Shown: positions 8,266 to 17,115, numbered from the stretch's first letter. The stretch is DNA of 64,000 bases from Mycobacteriaceae bacterium (GCA_019245755.1 JAFARC010000082.1:62001-126000), one strand, 5' to 3'. Numbers and translations: made by a program. The notes: generated by a model not told the origin, from the letters alone.

Positions 8266-9246
8266 TCAGACGGGGAAGGTGATCGGGGTGGCGTAGACGT
8301 CACGGTCGAGTTCCTCGATCGACGGCGCGCCGGCGCTGATCACCGTCTGCAACGCCGTTTCGACCCGCTCGGCCGCGCGCGCCTCGACACGATCGAGCTC
8401 TTGATCGGTGGCGAGGCCGGCGTCGACGAGGTGAGCGCGGAACCGCGGCACCGGGTCGGCCGCCAGGGCCGCCTCGAGCTGATCCTTGGGGATGTACGGC
8501 ATCCGGTCGCCGAAGTAGTGCCCACGGAACCGAAACGTCACGCACTCGACAAAGGTCGGACCGTCGCCGCGGCGTGCCGTGTCCAGCGCCTCGTCCAGTG
8601 CCGTCACGACGGCCAGCGGGTCGTTACCGTCGACGCGAACTCCGGCCATACCGTACCCGGCCGCCCGGTCGGCGACGTGCTCGAGCTTCATCGTGTCCGC
8701 GGTCGGCGTCATCTCCGCGTAGAGGTTGTTCTGGCACAGGAAAATCACGGGCAGATCCCAGAGGGCGGCCATGTTCGCCGCCTCGTGGAAAGAGCCGGTG
8801 TTCGTCGCGCCGTCGCCGAGGCTGACCACCGTGACGCGGTCAAGCCCCTTGCGCCTGGCCGCCATCGCGAGCCCGACGCCCACCGGCGCGCCGGCCCCAA
8901 CGATCCCGGTCGAGAGCATCACACCCGCCTCCGGTTTGGCGATGTGCATGGTGCCGCCCTTGCCGCGACCGGCACCGACGGTGCGCCCCATCATCTCACC
9001 GTAAATTTCCTCCAGCGCAACGCCTTTGCCGATCAGGTCGTGCAGTCCGCGGTAGGTCGTCACAAGCTGGTCGTCTGCCCGCAGCGCGACGCCCATCGCG
9101 GCGGCGATCGCCTCCTGCCCGCGCGACGGCCAGTACACGCACAGGAACTCACCGGTGCCGATGCCCGTGGACAGCCGGTCGTCGGCCGCCTTCATCAGCA
9201 CCATCAGCGCGTAGATGCGGCGTTGGACTTCTGCGGGCTGCGTCAC
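8266..9246 (-). CDS. 2-oxoacid/acetoin dehydrogenase E1 component, alpha subunit
   Basis: A 326-residue thiamine-diphosphate-binding subunit. The cofactor motif is intact: GDGATNTGSFHEAANMAALW, starting GDG and ending with the NN of FLCQNN. GRGKGGTMHI and the FRFRGHYFGD region match acetoin-type and branched-chain E1 alpha proteins. Gene order alpha, beta, lipoyl protein is conserved for such complexes, but E2 and E3 genes are missing from the window. It overlaps the preceding small gene by four bases, so all members of this run are probably co-transcribed. Confidence 0.94.
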   Translation of the reverse strand: MTQPAEVQRRIYALMVLMKAADDRLSTGIGTGEFLCVYWPSRGQEAIAAAMGVALRADDQLVTTYRGLHDLIGKGVALEEIYGEMMGRTVGAGRGKGGTMHIAKPEAGVMLSTGIVGAGAPVGVGLAMAARRKGLDRVTVVSLGDGATNTGSFHEAANMAALWDLPVIFLCQNNLYAEMTPTADTMKLEHVADRAAGYGMAGVRVDGNDPLAVVTALDEALDTARRGDGPTFVECVTFRFRGHYFGDRMPYIPKDQLEAALAADPVPRFRAHLVDAGLATDQELDRVEARAAERVETALQTVISAGAPSIEELDRDVYATPITFPV

Positions 9247-9563
9247 GGTCCGTGCGACCCGATCTCACGGAAGACGCGCGGGATCGGCGGCGGATCCATC
9301 GCGAGCAGCTCGAGGGACGACAGCTGCCCGCGCGCACCCAGCTCCGCCAGCCGCTGCGTGGTGGCGTCGAGGTCGTCGCAGTCGAGCTCGTAGATGGCGA
9401 TGAACGGTCCGTTCCCGTCGGTCGGCGCGAAACGGCGGGCGGAGACGATCCCGTCGACCGAGGTGATCTCCGCCAAATGCGTGTCGTTGTACCACTTGTG
9501 GTAGTCGGCTTCCCGGTCCGGTGAGACCGGCATCGTCTCCACGTAGATGATGCCTTTGGGCAT
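9243..9563 (-). CDS. Small dimeric alpha/beta-barrel (EthD/DUF4286-like) protein
   Basis: About 106 residues with a ferredoxin-like, dimeric alpha-beta barrel pattern: an opening strand (GIIYVETMPV), the helix DREADYHKWYNDTHLAEI with the conserved W-x2-TH segment, then VSARRF and an IAIYELD strand. This resembles proteins of the EthD/antibiotic monooxygenase superfamily that accompany catabolic clusters. The ATG at 9563 (MPKGIIYVE) is a better start than 9602. It sits between the SDR and the E1 alpha gene, with a four-base overlap with the latter. Its role is unknown. Confidence 0.75.
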   Translation of the reverse strand: MPKGIIYVETMPVSPDREADYHKWYNDTHLAEITSVDGIVSARRFAPTDGNGPFIAIYELDCDDLDATTQRLAELGARGQLSSLELLAMDPPPIPRVFREIGSHGP

Positions 9564-9586
9564 ACTCGCGTCTCCCCTCCGCGGCC

Positions 9587-10450
9587 CTAGGGCCCTGACC
9601 ACGGCTTCACCTTCAAGAAGCCACCCGCATCAACGCGCAGCTGCTGCCCGGTGATGTAACGGGCCGCGTCGCTGGCGAGAAACACCACCGCTTCGCTGAT
9701 GTCCTCGGGCTCGACGTAGGGGATCGGCATCCCCTGGATCACCGGGAAAACCACTTCGGCGTCCTCGCGGCTCGGGTGCTGCAGATCGGGGCGGAACGCG
9801 CGATACATCGGCGGGCTGTGCAGCATGTCGGTGTTGCAGTTCGTCGGGTGGATCGCGTTCATGCGGATGTACTTAGGGGCGAGCGCCAGGGCGAAGTCGT
9901 TGACGTAATGGGCCACAACCTGTTTGGCGAACGCATAACCGCCGCCGCCGGGACCGCCGTCGATACCGCTGGTGTTCATCGAGGCCATGAACGCCGCAAC
10001 GGATCCCGTTACGATGATCGACGCGCCGGCTGATAGGTGTTTGAGGCTCGCGTGCACGAGGTTGATCACGCCGACGAGGTCCACGTCGACGGCGTCGGCG
10101 AACGCCTGCGGGGGCAGACCGGCCGTCAAGGGGCAGATGCCGGCGTTGGCCACCACGATGTCGAGGTGTCCCAAGTCGGCGACGCCCCGATCGATGGCCG
10201 CGGACAGCGCCGCACGGTCGCGGACGTCGGCTATCGCCGTGAACGCGCGCCGGCCCTCCTTCTCCACCAGCCGGGCGGTCTCATCGAGGTCCTCGGGCCG
10301 CGCGAGCGGATACTCGTTGGTCTCGATGTCCGCGCAGATGTCCACGGCGATGATGTCGGCGCCCTCGGCGGCGAGCATCCGCGCGTGTGATCGCCCCTGA
10401 CCGCGCGCGGCTCCGCTGATCAGCGCTACCTTGTCCGTCACCCTGCCCAT
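9587..10450 (-). CDS. Mycofactocin-coupled SDR oxidoreductase
   Basis: A 287-residue short-chain dehydrogenase. It has the nucleotide motif SGAARGQGRSHA, the NAG segment VVANAGICP, and the catalytic YAFAK. The long insert after the second strand (CADIETNEYPLARPEDLDET) is the hallmark of the actinobacterial mycofactocin-linked SDR group, whose NAD is thought to stay bound and be recycled through mycofactocin. It should oxidise or reduce a hydroxyl/keto group on the pathway intermediate. It follows the thiolase-like gene with a 13-base gap in one minus-strand operon. Confidence 0.92.
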   Translation of the reverse strand: MGRVTDKVALISGAARGQGRSHARMLAAEGADIIAVDICADIETNEYPLARPEDLDETARLVEKEGRRAFTAIADVRDRAALSAAIDRGVADLGHLDIVVANAGICPLTAGLPPQAFADAVDVDLVGVINLVHASLKHLSAGASIIVTGSVAAFMASMNTSGIDGGPGGGGYAFAKQVVAHYVNDFALALAPKYIRMNAIHPTNCNTDMLHSPPMYRAFRPDLQHPSREDAEVVFPVIQGMPIPYVEPEDISEAVVFLASDAARYITGQQLRVDAGGFLKVKPWSGP

Positions 10451-10463
10451 GGCCCGTCCTTTC

Positions 10464-11603
10464 TCACACCGTCAATACACACGACCCGCATTGCGGCCCG
10501 AAGCCGTTCGCCACCACCGCGACCTGCGCCGCAGGCACCTGCCGCGGCCCACACTCGCCCCGCAGTTGCGCGACACCCTCGGCCAGGAAGCCCAGACCGT
10601 GCAGCCGTCCCTCCGCCAGCTGCCCGCCGCTGGTGTTCAGCGGCAGTGCACCGCCGGGACCGATGGTCGCGCCGCCCTCGACCCAGTCCCCGAACTCGCC
10701 GACCCCGCAGAGGCCCATCGCCTCCACCCATGCCATCGCGACATGGGTGAACCCGTCGTACAACTGCGCTACGTCGACATCGGCCACGGTGACCGAGGAT
10801 CGGTTCCACATCGTCGACGCGCACTGCCGGGTGCCCCCGAACAGGAAGTCGTCGGAGTAGGTGAAATCCGGTTTCCACCCCATCCCCATGGCGATGGAGT
10901 CGATCCAGACCGGGCGTTTCGGCGCGTCCGCCGCCCGGTCGGCGGTCGTGATGACGACCGCGCACGCACCCGTTACCGGGTAGTCACAGTCGTGCAGCCG
11001 CAGCGGCTCGGAGACGTAACGCGAACCCAGGTAGTCGTCCATGGTCAGCGTCTCGCGCATGACCGCGCGCTCGTTGAGGGCTGACCAGCGTCGCCCGTTG
11101 ACCGAGATCCGGCCGTAGTCCTGTTCTTCGGTGCCGAACGTGGCCATTCGACGCTGCTTCTTCATGCCCATGATCGGGATGATCCCGCCGGCCATCCCGT
11201 ACGGAAACTCCCACTGCCACGGGCCGGCCGCAGCCGGTAGGGCCCGTCCGCTCATCTGGCCCCATTCCCGGGTCACCGAACGCACGACCAGCGCCACATC
11301 GCACGCTCCGGAGACCACAGCCATGTGCGCGCCCAATGCCGCGGCGAGACCGGACGGCCCGCGCGGCGTGTAGTCGCCGTAGACGGATATGCGGTCGATC
11401 CCCACCATGCGGGCGATGTCCATCGCCTGCTCGTTGCCGGCGTATTCGAACACCGCATCGACGTCCCGGACAGTCAGACCCGCGTCGGCGATCGCGGTCC
11501 GCGAGGCCTCGACGGCAAGCGGCCGCCCGTCGATGCCTTTATCCCGGACAATTCTCGAATAACCGACACCCACGATGGCTGACCGGCCGGCCGATCTGAT
11601 CAT
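10464..11603 (-). CDS. Thiolase-fold protein, SCP-x/Ltp type, apparently lacking the Cys nucleophile
   Basis: A 379-residue member of the thiolase superfamily closest in outline to sterol-carrier-protein thiolases and lipid-transfer proteins (Ltp). The first Rossmann-like half is clear (SAIVGVGYSR, SGACDVALVV), as is LYDGFTH in the second half. At the place where thiolases carry the catalytic Cys, the sequence reads YTPRGPSGLAAAL and has no Cys; the usual C-terminal GGHPxGATG is replaced by GGQLAEGRLHGLG. In this family such losses are known in retro-aldolases such as Ltp2, which work with DUF35 partners. The ATG at 11603 is used; the ORF extends to 11636. Confidence 0.85.
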   Translation of the reverse strand: MIRSAGRSAIVGVGYSRIVRDKGIDGRPLAVEASRTAIADAGLTVRDVDAVFEYAGNEQAMDIARMVGIDRISVYGDYTPRGPSGLAAALGAHMAVVSGACDVALVVRSVTREWGQMSGRALPAAAGPWQWEFPYGMAGGIIPIMGMKKQRRMATFGTEEQDYGRISVNGRRWSALNERAVMRETLTMDDYLGSRYVSEPLRLHDCDYPVTGACAVVITTADRAADAPKRPVWIDSIAMGMGWKPDFTYSDDFLFGGTRQCASTMWNRSSVTVADVDVAQLYDGFTHVAMAWVEAMGLCGVGEFGDWVEGGATIGPGGALPLNTSGGQLAEGRLHGLGFLAEGVAQLRGECGPRQVPAAQVAVVANGFGPQCGSCVLTV

Positions 11604-11696
11604 CCAGCCGCGCCGCCCACTCGGGGAAGGGTGCACGCCATCGAAACGCCGTCCAGGAAGTTGTGCCGCACCATTGCAGCCAACTGTAACGGCTGC

Positions 11697-11727
11697 GGTG
11701 GCTATACTACCTAAAATTATAAAGATG
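11697..11727 (+). promoter_or_regulatory. Motif A promoter upstream of the CoA-transferase operon
   Basis: GGTGGC, 17 bp, then TAAAGA. The core CCTAAAATTATAAAGATG matches the sites at 22.8 and 34.1 kb almost base for base. It points toward the CoA-transferase and hydratase genes with a leader of about 180 bases that contains the acyl-CoA dehydrogenase remnant, so the promoter may originally have driven that lost gene. Confidence 0.6.
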
Positions 11728-11755
11728 CCGTTTTCGGATCGATCCCGACGGGACA

Positions 11756-11820
11756 GCGCTCAACGTGATCGGGATGAACAACATCGCGCCGGCGATCATG
11801 AGATACGGCAACGACGCCTG
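11756..11820 (+). pseudogene. Fragment of an acyl-CoA dehydrogenase gene
   Basis: The plus strand encodes LNVIGMNNIAPAIMRYGND, matching residues of the intact acyl-CoA dehydrogenase at 52 kb (LNVIGMNNIAPAIMQYGNE). Over 39 bases (11762-11800 against 52321-52359) only one base differs. No start or remaining domain flanks it, so this is a relic left by deletion or recombination rather than a gene. Confidence 0.85.
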
Positions 11821-11903
11821 GGGCGCCTGCCGGGCTGGGGCTCTCCGTCGGCGAACAGCTCGTCCGGTCCGCCAGGGACGCAATCGGATTGAGAGGATAG
11901 GCG

Positions 11904-13124
11904 ATGTCGGAGGTGCTGCGCGGCGTGCGTGTGGTTGAGCTGGCTTCGTGGACATATGTGCCCTCTGCCGGCGCAGCGCTGGCGGACTGGGGCGCGGACG
12001 TCATCAAGGTGGAGGATGTGACCGCCGGTGACCCGGGCCGGGCACTGGTAATCGGCGGTTTCACTCGCGAGGCGGCCCGCGCTGACGTGGACTTCATTCT
12101 CGAGCTGAGCAACCGCGGCAAGCGCAGCATCGCGATCGACATCAAAACCGACACCGGCCACGCGTACTTCGGTCGCTTGCTGGCCACCGCGGACGTGTTC
12201 CTGACCAACTGGCTGCCGGCAGCGCTGGAACGGGCGCGGCTGACGGTCGAAGAGATCCGGGCGTGCAATCCCGACATCATCATCGCCCGCGGCACCGCCA
12301 CCGGAGTTCGCGGGCCAGACCGCGACAAAGGCGGATTCGACGCGGCCACGTACCTATCCCGCGGCGGCGTGGCCTACACCCTGACGCCGTTCGGCGCCGA
12401 GACGCCCGCCGTGCAAGGTCCGGCATTCGGTGATCTGCAGGGCGGGATAACGCTCGCGGGTGGCGTCTGCGCCGCACTCTTTCACCGGGAACGCACCGGC
12501 GCGCCATCGACGGTCGATTCGTCACTGCTGGCCCAGGCGATGTGGTCCATCGCCCCGTCGATCTCCGTCGCCGACCTCTTCGACATCGACGGCATCCCGG
12601 GGGCGCCACCCGGTCTGGCGATCAACCCCCTCGTCAATCGGTACAAGACGCGCGACGACAGGTGGATCCAACTGGTCTTCCTGCAGCCGGATCGCTTCTG
12701 GGCCGGCTTCTGCGATCGGATCGGCCTGCCGGAGCTTGCCACCGACCCACGCTTCGTGCCGTCGAGCAATCTCATCGCCAACGCCGCCGAGGCGTGCGCG
12801 CTGGTCGCCGACGCGTTCGCCGGGCACGACCTGCAGCACTGGCGCAAGGCGCTCGAAGACGAGCCGGGCGTGTGGGCGGCCCTGGCGACCCCGAAAGAGA
12901 CGTTGCACGATCCTCAGGTCGAGCCGAACGGCTACGTCGTCAACAACCTCGACGACCACGGCACCACGTACCAGATCGTCTCGGCACCAGTGCAATTCAA
13001 TGAAAGGCCACCAGCGCCGGCGCGGGCTCCCGAACATGGCCAACACACCGAGGAGATCCTGTTGGAGCTCGACGTCGACTGGGAGGCCATCACGCGGGCC
13101 AAGGACAGTGGTGCGATTCTCTAG
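11904..13124 (+). CDS. CaiB/BaiF (family III) CoA-transferase
   Basis: A 406-residue family III CoA-transferase, which moves CoA between carboxylic acids through an aspartyl-CoA intermediate. The N terminus (LRGVRVVELASWTYVPSAGAALADWGADVIKVE) is typical, as is the FDAATY segment near 146 and the GDLQGG segment, whose Asp near residue 177 matches the catalytic Asp of formyl-CoA transferase by pattern. It is followed 9 bases later by an enoyl-CoA hydratase, so the two probably activate and hydrate the same acid. The start ATG follows GAGAGGATAGGCG, a reasonable ribosome site. Confidence 0.93.
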   Translation: MSEVLRGVRVVELASWTYVPSAGAALADWGADVIKVEDVTAGDPGRALVIGGFTREAARADVDFILELSNRGKRSIAIDIKTDTGHAYFGRLLATADVFLTNWLPAALERARLTVEEIRACNPDIIIARGTATGVRGPDRDKGGFDAATYLSRGGVAYTLTPFGAETPAVQGPAFGDLQGGITLAGGVCAALFHRERTGAPSTVDSSLLAQAMWSIAPSISVADLFDIDGIPGAPPGLAINPLVNRYKTRDDRWIQLVFLQPDRFWAGFCDRIGLPELATDPRFVPSSNLIANAAEACALVADAFAGHDLQHWRKALEDEPGVWAALATPKETLHDPQVEPNGYVVNNLDDHGTTYQIVSAPVQFNERPPAPARAPEHGQHTEEILLELDVDWEAITRAKDSGAIL

Positions 13125-13133
13125 GAGAGGCCA

Positions 13134-13982
13134 ATGAGCATGGAGCGGCGCATCCTCGAATCGGTCATCTATGAGCGCGAACCGCCGATTGCGCGGATCA
13201 TCCTCAACCGCGCCGACAAGGCCAACACCAAGGACGCGATTCTCGTCCAGGAAGTGGACCGGTGCCTGCGCGAGGCCGACCGGGACAAAGACATCAAGGT
13301 CGTGATCCTCAAGGCCAACGGCAACGGCTTCTGCGGCGGGCATGTGGCCAGGTGGGGGCCGGACGAGAACCCTTATCCGGACTTCGGAGAGACATTCGAG
13401 GACCTGTACAAGGGCACCGCCGACCTGTTCCTGTGGCCGACGCTGTACTTGTGGGAGTTCCCGAAGCCGACGATCTCGCAGATTCACGGCTACTGCGTCG
13501 GTGGGGGGATCTATCTGGGTCTGTTGACGGACTTCTGCGTCGCATCCGAGGACGCGTACTTCCAGATGCCCCTTGCGCAGAGCCTCGGCGAGCCCGGCGG
13601 GCACACCATGATCGAGCCGTGGTTGATGATGAACTGGCACCGCACGATGGATTGGCTGCTCCTAGCCCCAACGCTTTCGGCGCAGCAAGCCCTCGATTGG
13701 GGACTTCTGAACAAGGTGGTGCCGCGACGCGACCTCGAGGAGACCGTCGAGGAGATGGCCGGCAAGATCGGCCAGATCCCGCTGACCACCCTGATGGCGG
13801 TAAAGGACAACGTGAAGCGGGCCTGGGAACTGATGGGTATGCGAGTGCATCTGCAGGTGAGCCACATCCTGACCAACATGGTGGGCGCGGCATCCGATGT
13901 CCGGGCGCGACGGGCAGAGCTCATCCAGTCAGGCCTGAAACCAAGGGATTTCGTCGACCGTGGTGGCGAAAACAGCGGCTAG
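13134..13982 (+). CDS. Enoyl-CoA hydratase/isomerase (crotonase family)
   Basis: A 282-residue crotonase. Oxyanion-hole segments are NGFCGGHVA and IHGYCVGGG. It is a paralogue of the hydratase at 6.1-7.0 kb, sharing the IKVVILKANGNGFC block, LWEFPKPTI, and KRAWELMGMRVH. Differences around the loop after the first oxyanion residue and in LAQSLGEPGGH suggest a different substrate. AGGAGAGG lies just upstream of the ATG. The stop abuts the stop of the convergent flavoprotein gene with no gap. Confidence 0.93.
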   Translation: MSMERRILESVIYEREPPIARIILNRADKANTKDAILVQEVDRCLREADRDKDIKVVILKANGNGFCGGHVARWGPDENPYPDFGETFEDLYKGTADLFLWPTLYLWEFPKPTISQIHGYCVGGGIYLGLLTDFCVASEDAYFQMPLAQSLGEPGGHTMIEPWLMMNWHRTMDWLLLAPTLSAQQALDWGLLNKVVPRRDLEETVEEMAGKIGQIPLTTLMAVKDNVKRAWELMGMRVHLQVSHILTNMVGAASDVRARRAELIQSGLKPRDFVDRGGENSG

Positions 13983-15677
13983 TCAGCGAGTCCTGTCTCC
14001 GGCGACCCTACGGCCGGCGGCGTGGCGTGCCGCAACGTAACCGAACACCATCGAGTTGGCGATGCTCGCGCCGGCACCCGGATAGGTTCGGCCCATCACC
14101 GTGGCGGTCGTGTTGCCCGTCGCGTAGAGACCGTCGATCACCCGGTCGTGCTGGTCGAGAACCTGAGCGTATTCGTTGGTGAGCACTCCCCCGCACGTCC
14201 CGACGTCGGCGGGCACGACCCTAGTGGCGTAATACGGCGCACGCTCGAGCGGGCCGAGCGCGGCGTTCGGCCGATACCCCGGATCGCCGAGGCAGTCGTT
14301 ATACGCCGACTGGCCGCGCCCGAAGTCGGGATCGAGGCCCTTGGCCGCGAAACCGTTGAAGCGCTGGATCGTGCGCTCCAGTTCGTCGGCGGGAACGCCG
14401 ATCTGGCGTGCGAGGTCGCCAACGGTTCTGCCGCGCACGACGGCGCCCCGCTCGACGAGCTCGTCAGGGAGCCCGCGCTTGTTCAGCGGGTTTGCACCGG
14501 ACACATATCTGCCCACATAGCCCTCGTCGAAGACCATCCAGCATGGCACCGCCTTATTGGCGTACATCGCCTTGCCGACCTCGACGTAGGAGTTCGACTC
14601 GTTGCAGAACCGCCGTCCGGTCGAGTCGACGTAGATGGCTCCGGGTCGCTGTCGCCCGGCGCCGAGGGACGCGGCGGCGGTGCCACCGTTGGCGATGAAA
14701 ACCGATGGCAACCACCAGGCTTCGTCCATCAGGTCCGTCTTGGCGCCAAGGCGCATGGCGGCCTGCAGCACTTCGCCCGTGTCGCCGGCGTTGGCGATCG
14801 ACCACTGCGCCTCATTGGGCTGGTCGCCGCAGTAACGGCGGCGCATGTCGGCGTTGTGGCCGAAGCCGCCGGCGGCGAGCAGGACCCCCTTACGGGCGTG
14901 TACGTTGCGCGTTGACCCGTCGCGGGTGATGCGTGCGCCGACCACCCGCTCGTCGGCGATGATGAGATCCGTCATCGCGGCGTTGGTCCAGAGCGCAGGA
15001 ACGCCACCGTTCAGGTCGATCAGGACCTTCAACATCTGACCGATCAACGATGCCCCGTTGGTGAGCATCTCGCGACGCCGGAGCCGGGCTGCGTTGGTGC
15101 GCAAGAACACGCGTAGTGCCACGATGAGCGCGCGCGGAGCGCGATTGAAGTACTGCACCGTACGCAGCTCGTTGGTCTTGACCACGAACCCATAGTTCCT
15201 GGCGAGTGCCGGCTGGATTTTGTCATGCCAGCTTCCGAGTCCGGCGGCATCGAACGGGATCGCCTCGACGGCGCGGCCCGCCTCGTTGCCGCCCCGGTGA
15301 TTGGGGTAGTAGTCGCTCCAGCCCTGGCACCGCACGAGACGAACACCCTTGCGGAGCAGGAAGTTGACCATCTCGTAGCCGGCGGTGAGGAACATCTCAC
15401 GGCGCGCGGGCGACGAGGCCGCACCGACGTCGCCGACAACATCGGCGAGGTAGGCCAGCCCGTCCTCGTGGGAATCGGGGATGCCCTGCGCCCGCATCAA
15501 CGGATTGTTCGGCAGCCAAACGATGCCTCCGGACAGCCCCGTCGAACCACCGACCAGGGCTTGCTTCTCGACGATCAGCGGCTCGATGCCCGAGTCGAGC
15601 GCCGCGAGCGCCGCCACCATTCCGCCACCGCCGCTGCCCACGATGAGAAGGTCGACAGACGAGTGCCAATTGACCAT
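13983..15677 (-). CDS. FAD-dependent 3-ketosteroid dehydrogenase-like oxidoreductase
   Basis: A 564-residue flavoprotein of the KstD/fumarate-reductase group that introduces a double bond next to a ketone or acts on similar polycyclic substrates. The FAD motif is LLIVGSGGGGMVAALAALDSG, followed by GGSTGLSGGIVWLPNN. The C-terminal signature includes TRVVPADVGTCGGV, YATGNTTATVMGRTYPGAGAS and NSMVFGYVAAR, close to delta-1-dehydrogenases. The ORF to 16535 is an artefact running antisense through the Rieske gene; the ATG at 15677 begins the domain cleanly. The Rieske oxygenase gene lies 17 bases upstream, so the two enzymes probably work on the same ring system. Confidence 0.92.
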   Translation of the reverse strand: MVNWHSSVDLLIVGSGGGGMVAALAALDSGIEPLIVEKQALVGGSTGLSGGIVWLPNNPLMRAQGIPDSHEDGLAYLADVVGDVGAASSPARREMFLTAGYEMVNFLLRKGVRLVRCQGWSDYYPNHRGGNEAGRAVEAIPFDAAGLGSWHDKIQPALARNYGFVVKTNELRTVQYFNRAPRALIVALRVFLRTNAARLRRREMLTNGASLIGQMLKVLIDLNGGVPALWTNAAMTDLIIADERVVGARITRDGSTRNVHARKGVLLAAGGFGHNADMRRRYCGDQPNEAQWSIANAGDTGEVLQAAMRLGAKTDLMDEAWWLPSVFIANGGTAAASLGAGRQRPGAIYVDSTGRRFCNESNSYVEVGKAMYANKAVPCWMVFDEGYVGRYVSGANPLNKRGLPDELVERGAVVRGRTVGDLARQIGVPADELERTIQRFNGFAAKGLDPDFGRGQSAYNDCLGDPGYRPNAALGPLERAPYYATRVVPADVGTCGGVLTNEYAQVLDQHDRVIDGLYATGNTTATVMGRTYPGAGASIANSMVFGYVAARHAAGRRVAGDRTR

Positions 15678-15694
15678 GCTGCGTCCTTGGGTGA

Positions 15695-17074
15695 TCAGGC
15701 GTGGAACGAGACGCGCTGGGTGAGCCCAAGGTCGGCGATCGGCACGTCGATGGTGGAGTTCGTCTCGTGGATGGCCGGCACGAGCCGCTCGTACGGCAGG
15801 CCGGCAAGGAACCCGTCGATGACACGTTCGAAGTTCGAGATCAATCCCTCGAGCTGATTGGACAGCCGCATGTACTCGAAGCGCTTGGCGTGCAGCCCGT
15901 CCTGCTGTCGCGGGAGGTTGGAGAAATCCTGCGCCGGGATGGTCGGCCAACTCGGGTCGTCGGGTGCCACCGGTTCCGGCGGAACCGGCTTGTCCGGGCA
16001 GTGGTCGTTCGGGAACCGGGTGAGAGACCAGATCTCGAAGAGCGTCTGCTCGGGACCGAGTGGACGAATCCGGTAGGACGCGGCACTGCTGTAGGTGGGC
16101 AGGATGAAGTAGTGCGGGAAGCAAAACCCGATGGCGTCCGTCACACCCCGTCGAATCAGATCGTTGAGGTCGGGGAAGTCGCAGCCGCGGGCCCGGTGCC
16201 ACCGCGTGATCGCGTCGTTGAGCGCGCCGCGCCAGGCCGACATCGCCGCTGTGGGGTCGTCGGGAAGCGAGATGCTCTGCAATCCCTCGGCGATCCGGAT
16301 GTCGTTCTGGTGTGTCATGCCGCCCATTCCGGAGCCCAGTGTCCGCATGAAATGCAGGCTCGTCTCGACGACGGGATGCACGGACGTCGAGTTCGGGCGG
16401 TGCGACGACGGCAGCAGCTGCGGATGGGTCTGCGGCACGTGGTAGCCCTCCATGAACGCTTCGGTCGCCAGCTTCCAGTTCACCGGCAGCAGGCACGACT
16501 TCCACCACTCGGTGCGCAGCCCTTCGACCTTCCATTCGTCATGTATGGAGGCGAACGGCTCGATGCATTCACGCAAGGGCGGCGCGCCGTCGTCCAGGTT
16601 GATCCACGCACACCCGCCCCACACTTCGCACCTGACCGGGGCGAGGCTCAGATCGTCGGCGCACAGGTTGTTCTCGTCGAAAACCTCCGGCCGCAACACG
16701 AACGTGTTTTTGCCGTCGAGGCCCCAACACCAGCCATGAAACGGGCAGACGAAGCTGCGGCGAGACCCGTGGCCCTCGACGATCTTCATCCCCCGGTGGC
16801 GGCAGGAGTTGTAATACGCGCGGACGTCGTCAGCGCCCTCGAGCCGGACGACGATGATCGACTGGTCCAGAATTTCGTATTCCACGAAGTCGCCAAGTTC
16901 GGGGATCTCCTCCAGCCGGCACGCCATCTGCCACACCCGGGGCCAGAGCAACTCGGCCTCCAGCGTGTAGAACTGTCGGTCGTAGTAGCGCTGCTTCGGT
17001 ATCCGGTCGGCTCGCTGGACCGCCCAGGGCACCGGACGCGGTCTGGGATCCACAGTGCTCGACTGGCGGACCAA
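15695..17074 (-). CDS. Aromatic-ring-hydroxylating-type Rieske oxygenase, large subunit
   Basis: A 459-residue terminal oxygenase. The Rieske [2Fe-2S] ligands are intact: CRHRG near residue 93 and CPFHGW about 18 residues later. A catalytic domain follows with the mononuclear-iron segment NWKLATEAFMEGYHVPQTHPQ, giving the expected two His (Asp later). No reductase or small subunit is next to it; the window's Rieske ferredoxin at 33.6 kb or a general ferredoxin could supply electrons. It precedes the KstD-like flavoprotein in one operon. Confidence 0.94.
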   Translation of the reverse strand: MVRQSSTVDPRPRPVPWAVQRADRIPKQRYYDRQFYTLEAELLWPRVWQMACRLEEIPELGDFVEYEILDQSIIVVRLEGADDVRAYYNSCRHRGMKIVEGHGSRRSFVCPFHGWCWGLDGKNTFVLRPEVFDENNLCADDLSLAPVRCEVWGGCAWINLDDGAPPLRECIEPFASIHDEWKVEGLRTEWWKSCLLPVNWKLATEAFMEGYHVPQTHPQLLPSSHRPNSTSVHPVVETSLHFMRTLGSGMGGMTHQNDIRIAEGLQSISLPDDPTAAMSAWRGALNDAITRWHRARGCDFPDLNDLIRRGVTDAIGFCFPHYFILPTYSSAASYRIRPLGPEQTLFEIWSLTRFPNDHCPDKPVPPEPVAPDDPSWPTIPAQDFSNLPRQQDGLHAKRFEYMRLSNQLEGLISNFERVIDGFLAGLPYERLVPAIHETNSTIDVPIADLGLTQRVSFHA

Positions 17075-17115
17075 TCTGCTCCACCCTTCTGCCCGCGTTG
17101 AGGCAATCGGCGAGA

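Larger units (their letters stand above)
11604..11903. other. Intergenic region between divergent operons
   Basis: This 300-base gap separates the minus-strand thiolase operon from the plus-strand CoA-transferase operon. It holds a motif A promoter near 11.7 kb pointing right and a short fragment of an acyl-CoA dehydrogenase gene. The last 60 bases translate to LGLSVGEQLVRSARDAIGL followed by a stop, which may be the remnant tail of a lost gene. No intact gene is seen. Confidence 0.6.

Noticed and set aside
11717-12349. 210-residue minus-strand ORF
   Set aside because: It is antisense to the CoA-transferase and to the acyl-CoA dehydrogenase remnant.
13983-16535. 850-residue ORF with a FAD domain preceded by 285 extra residues
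   Set aside because: The extra part runs in a different frame through the Rieske gene on the same strand and has shadow-type composition; the flavoprotein begins cleanly at 15677.
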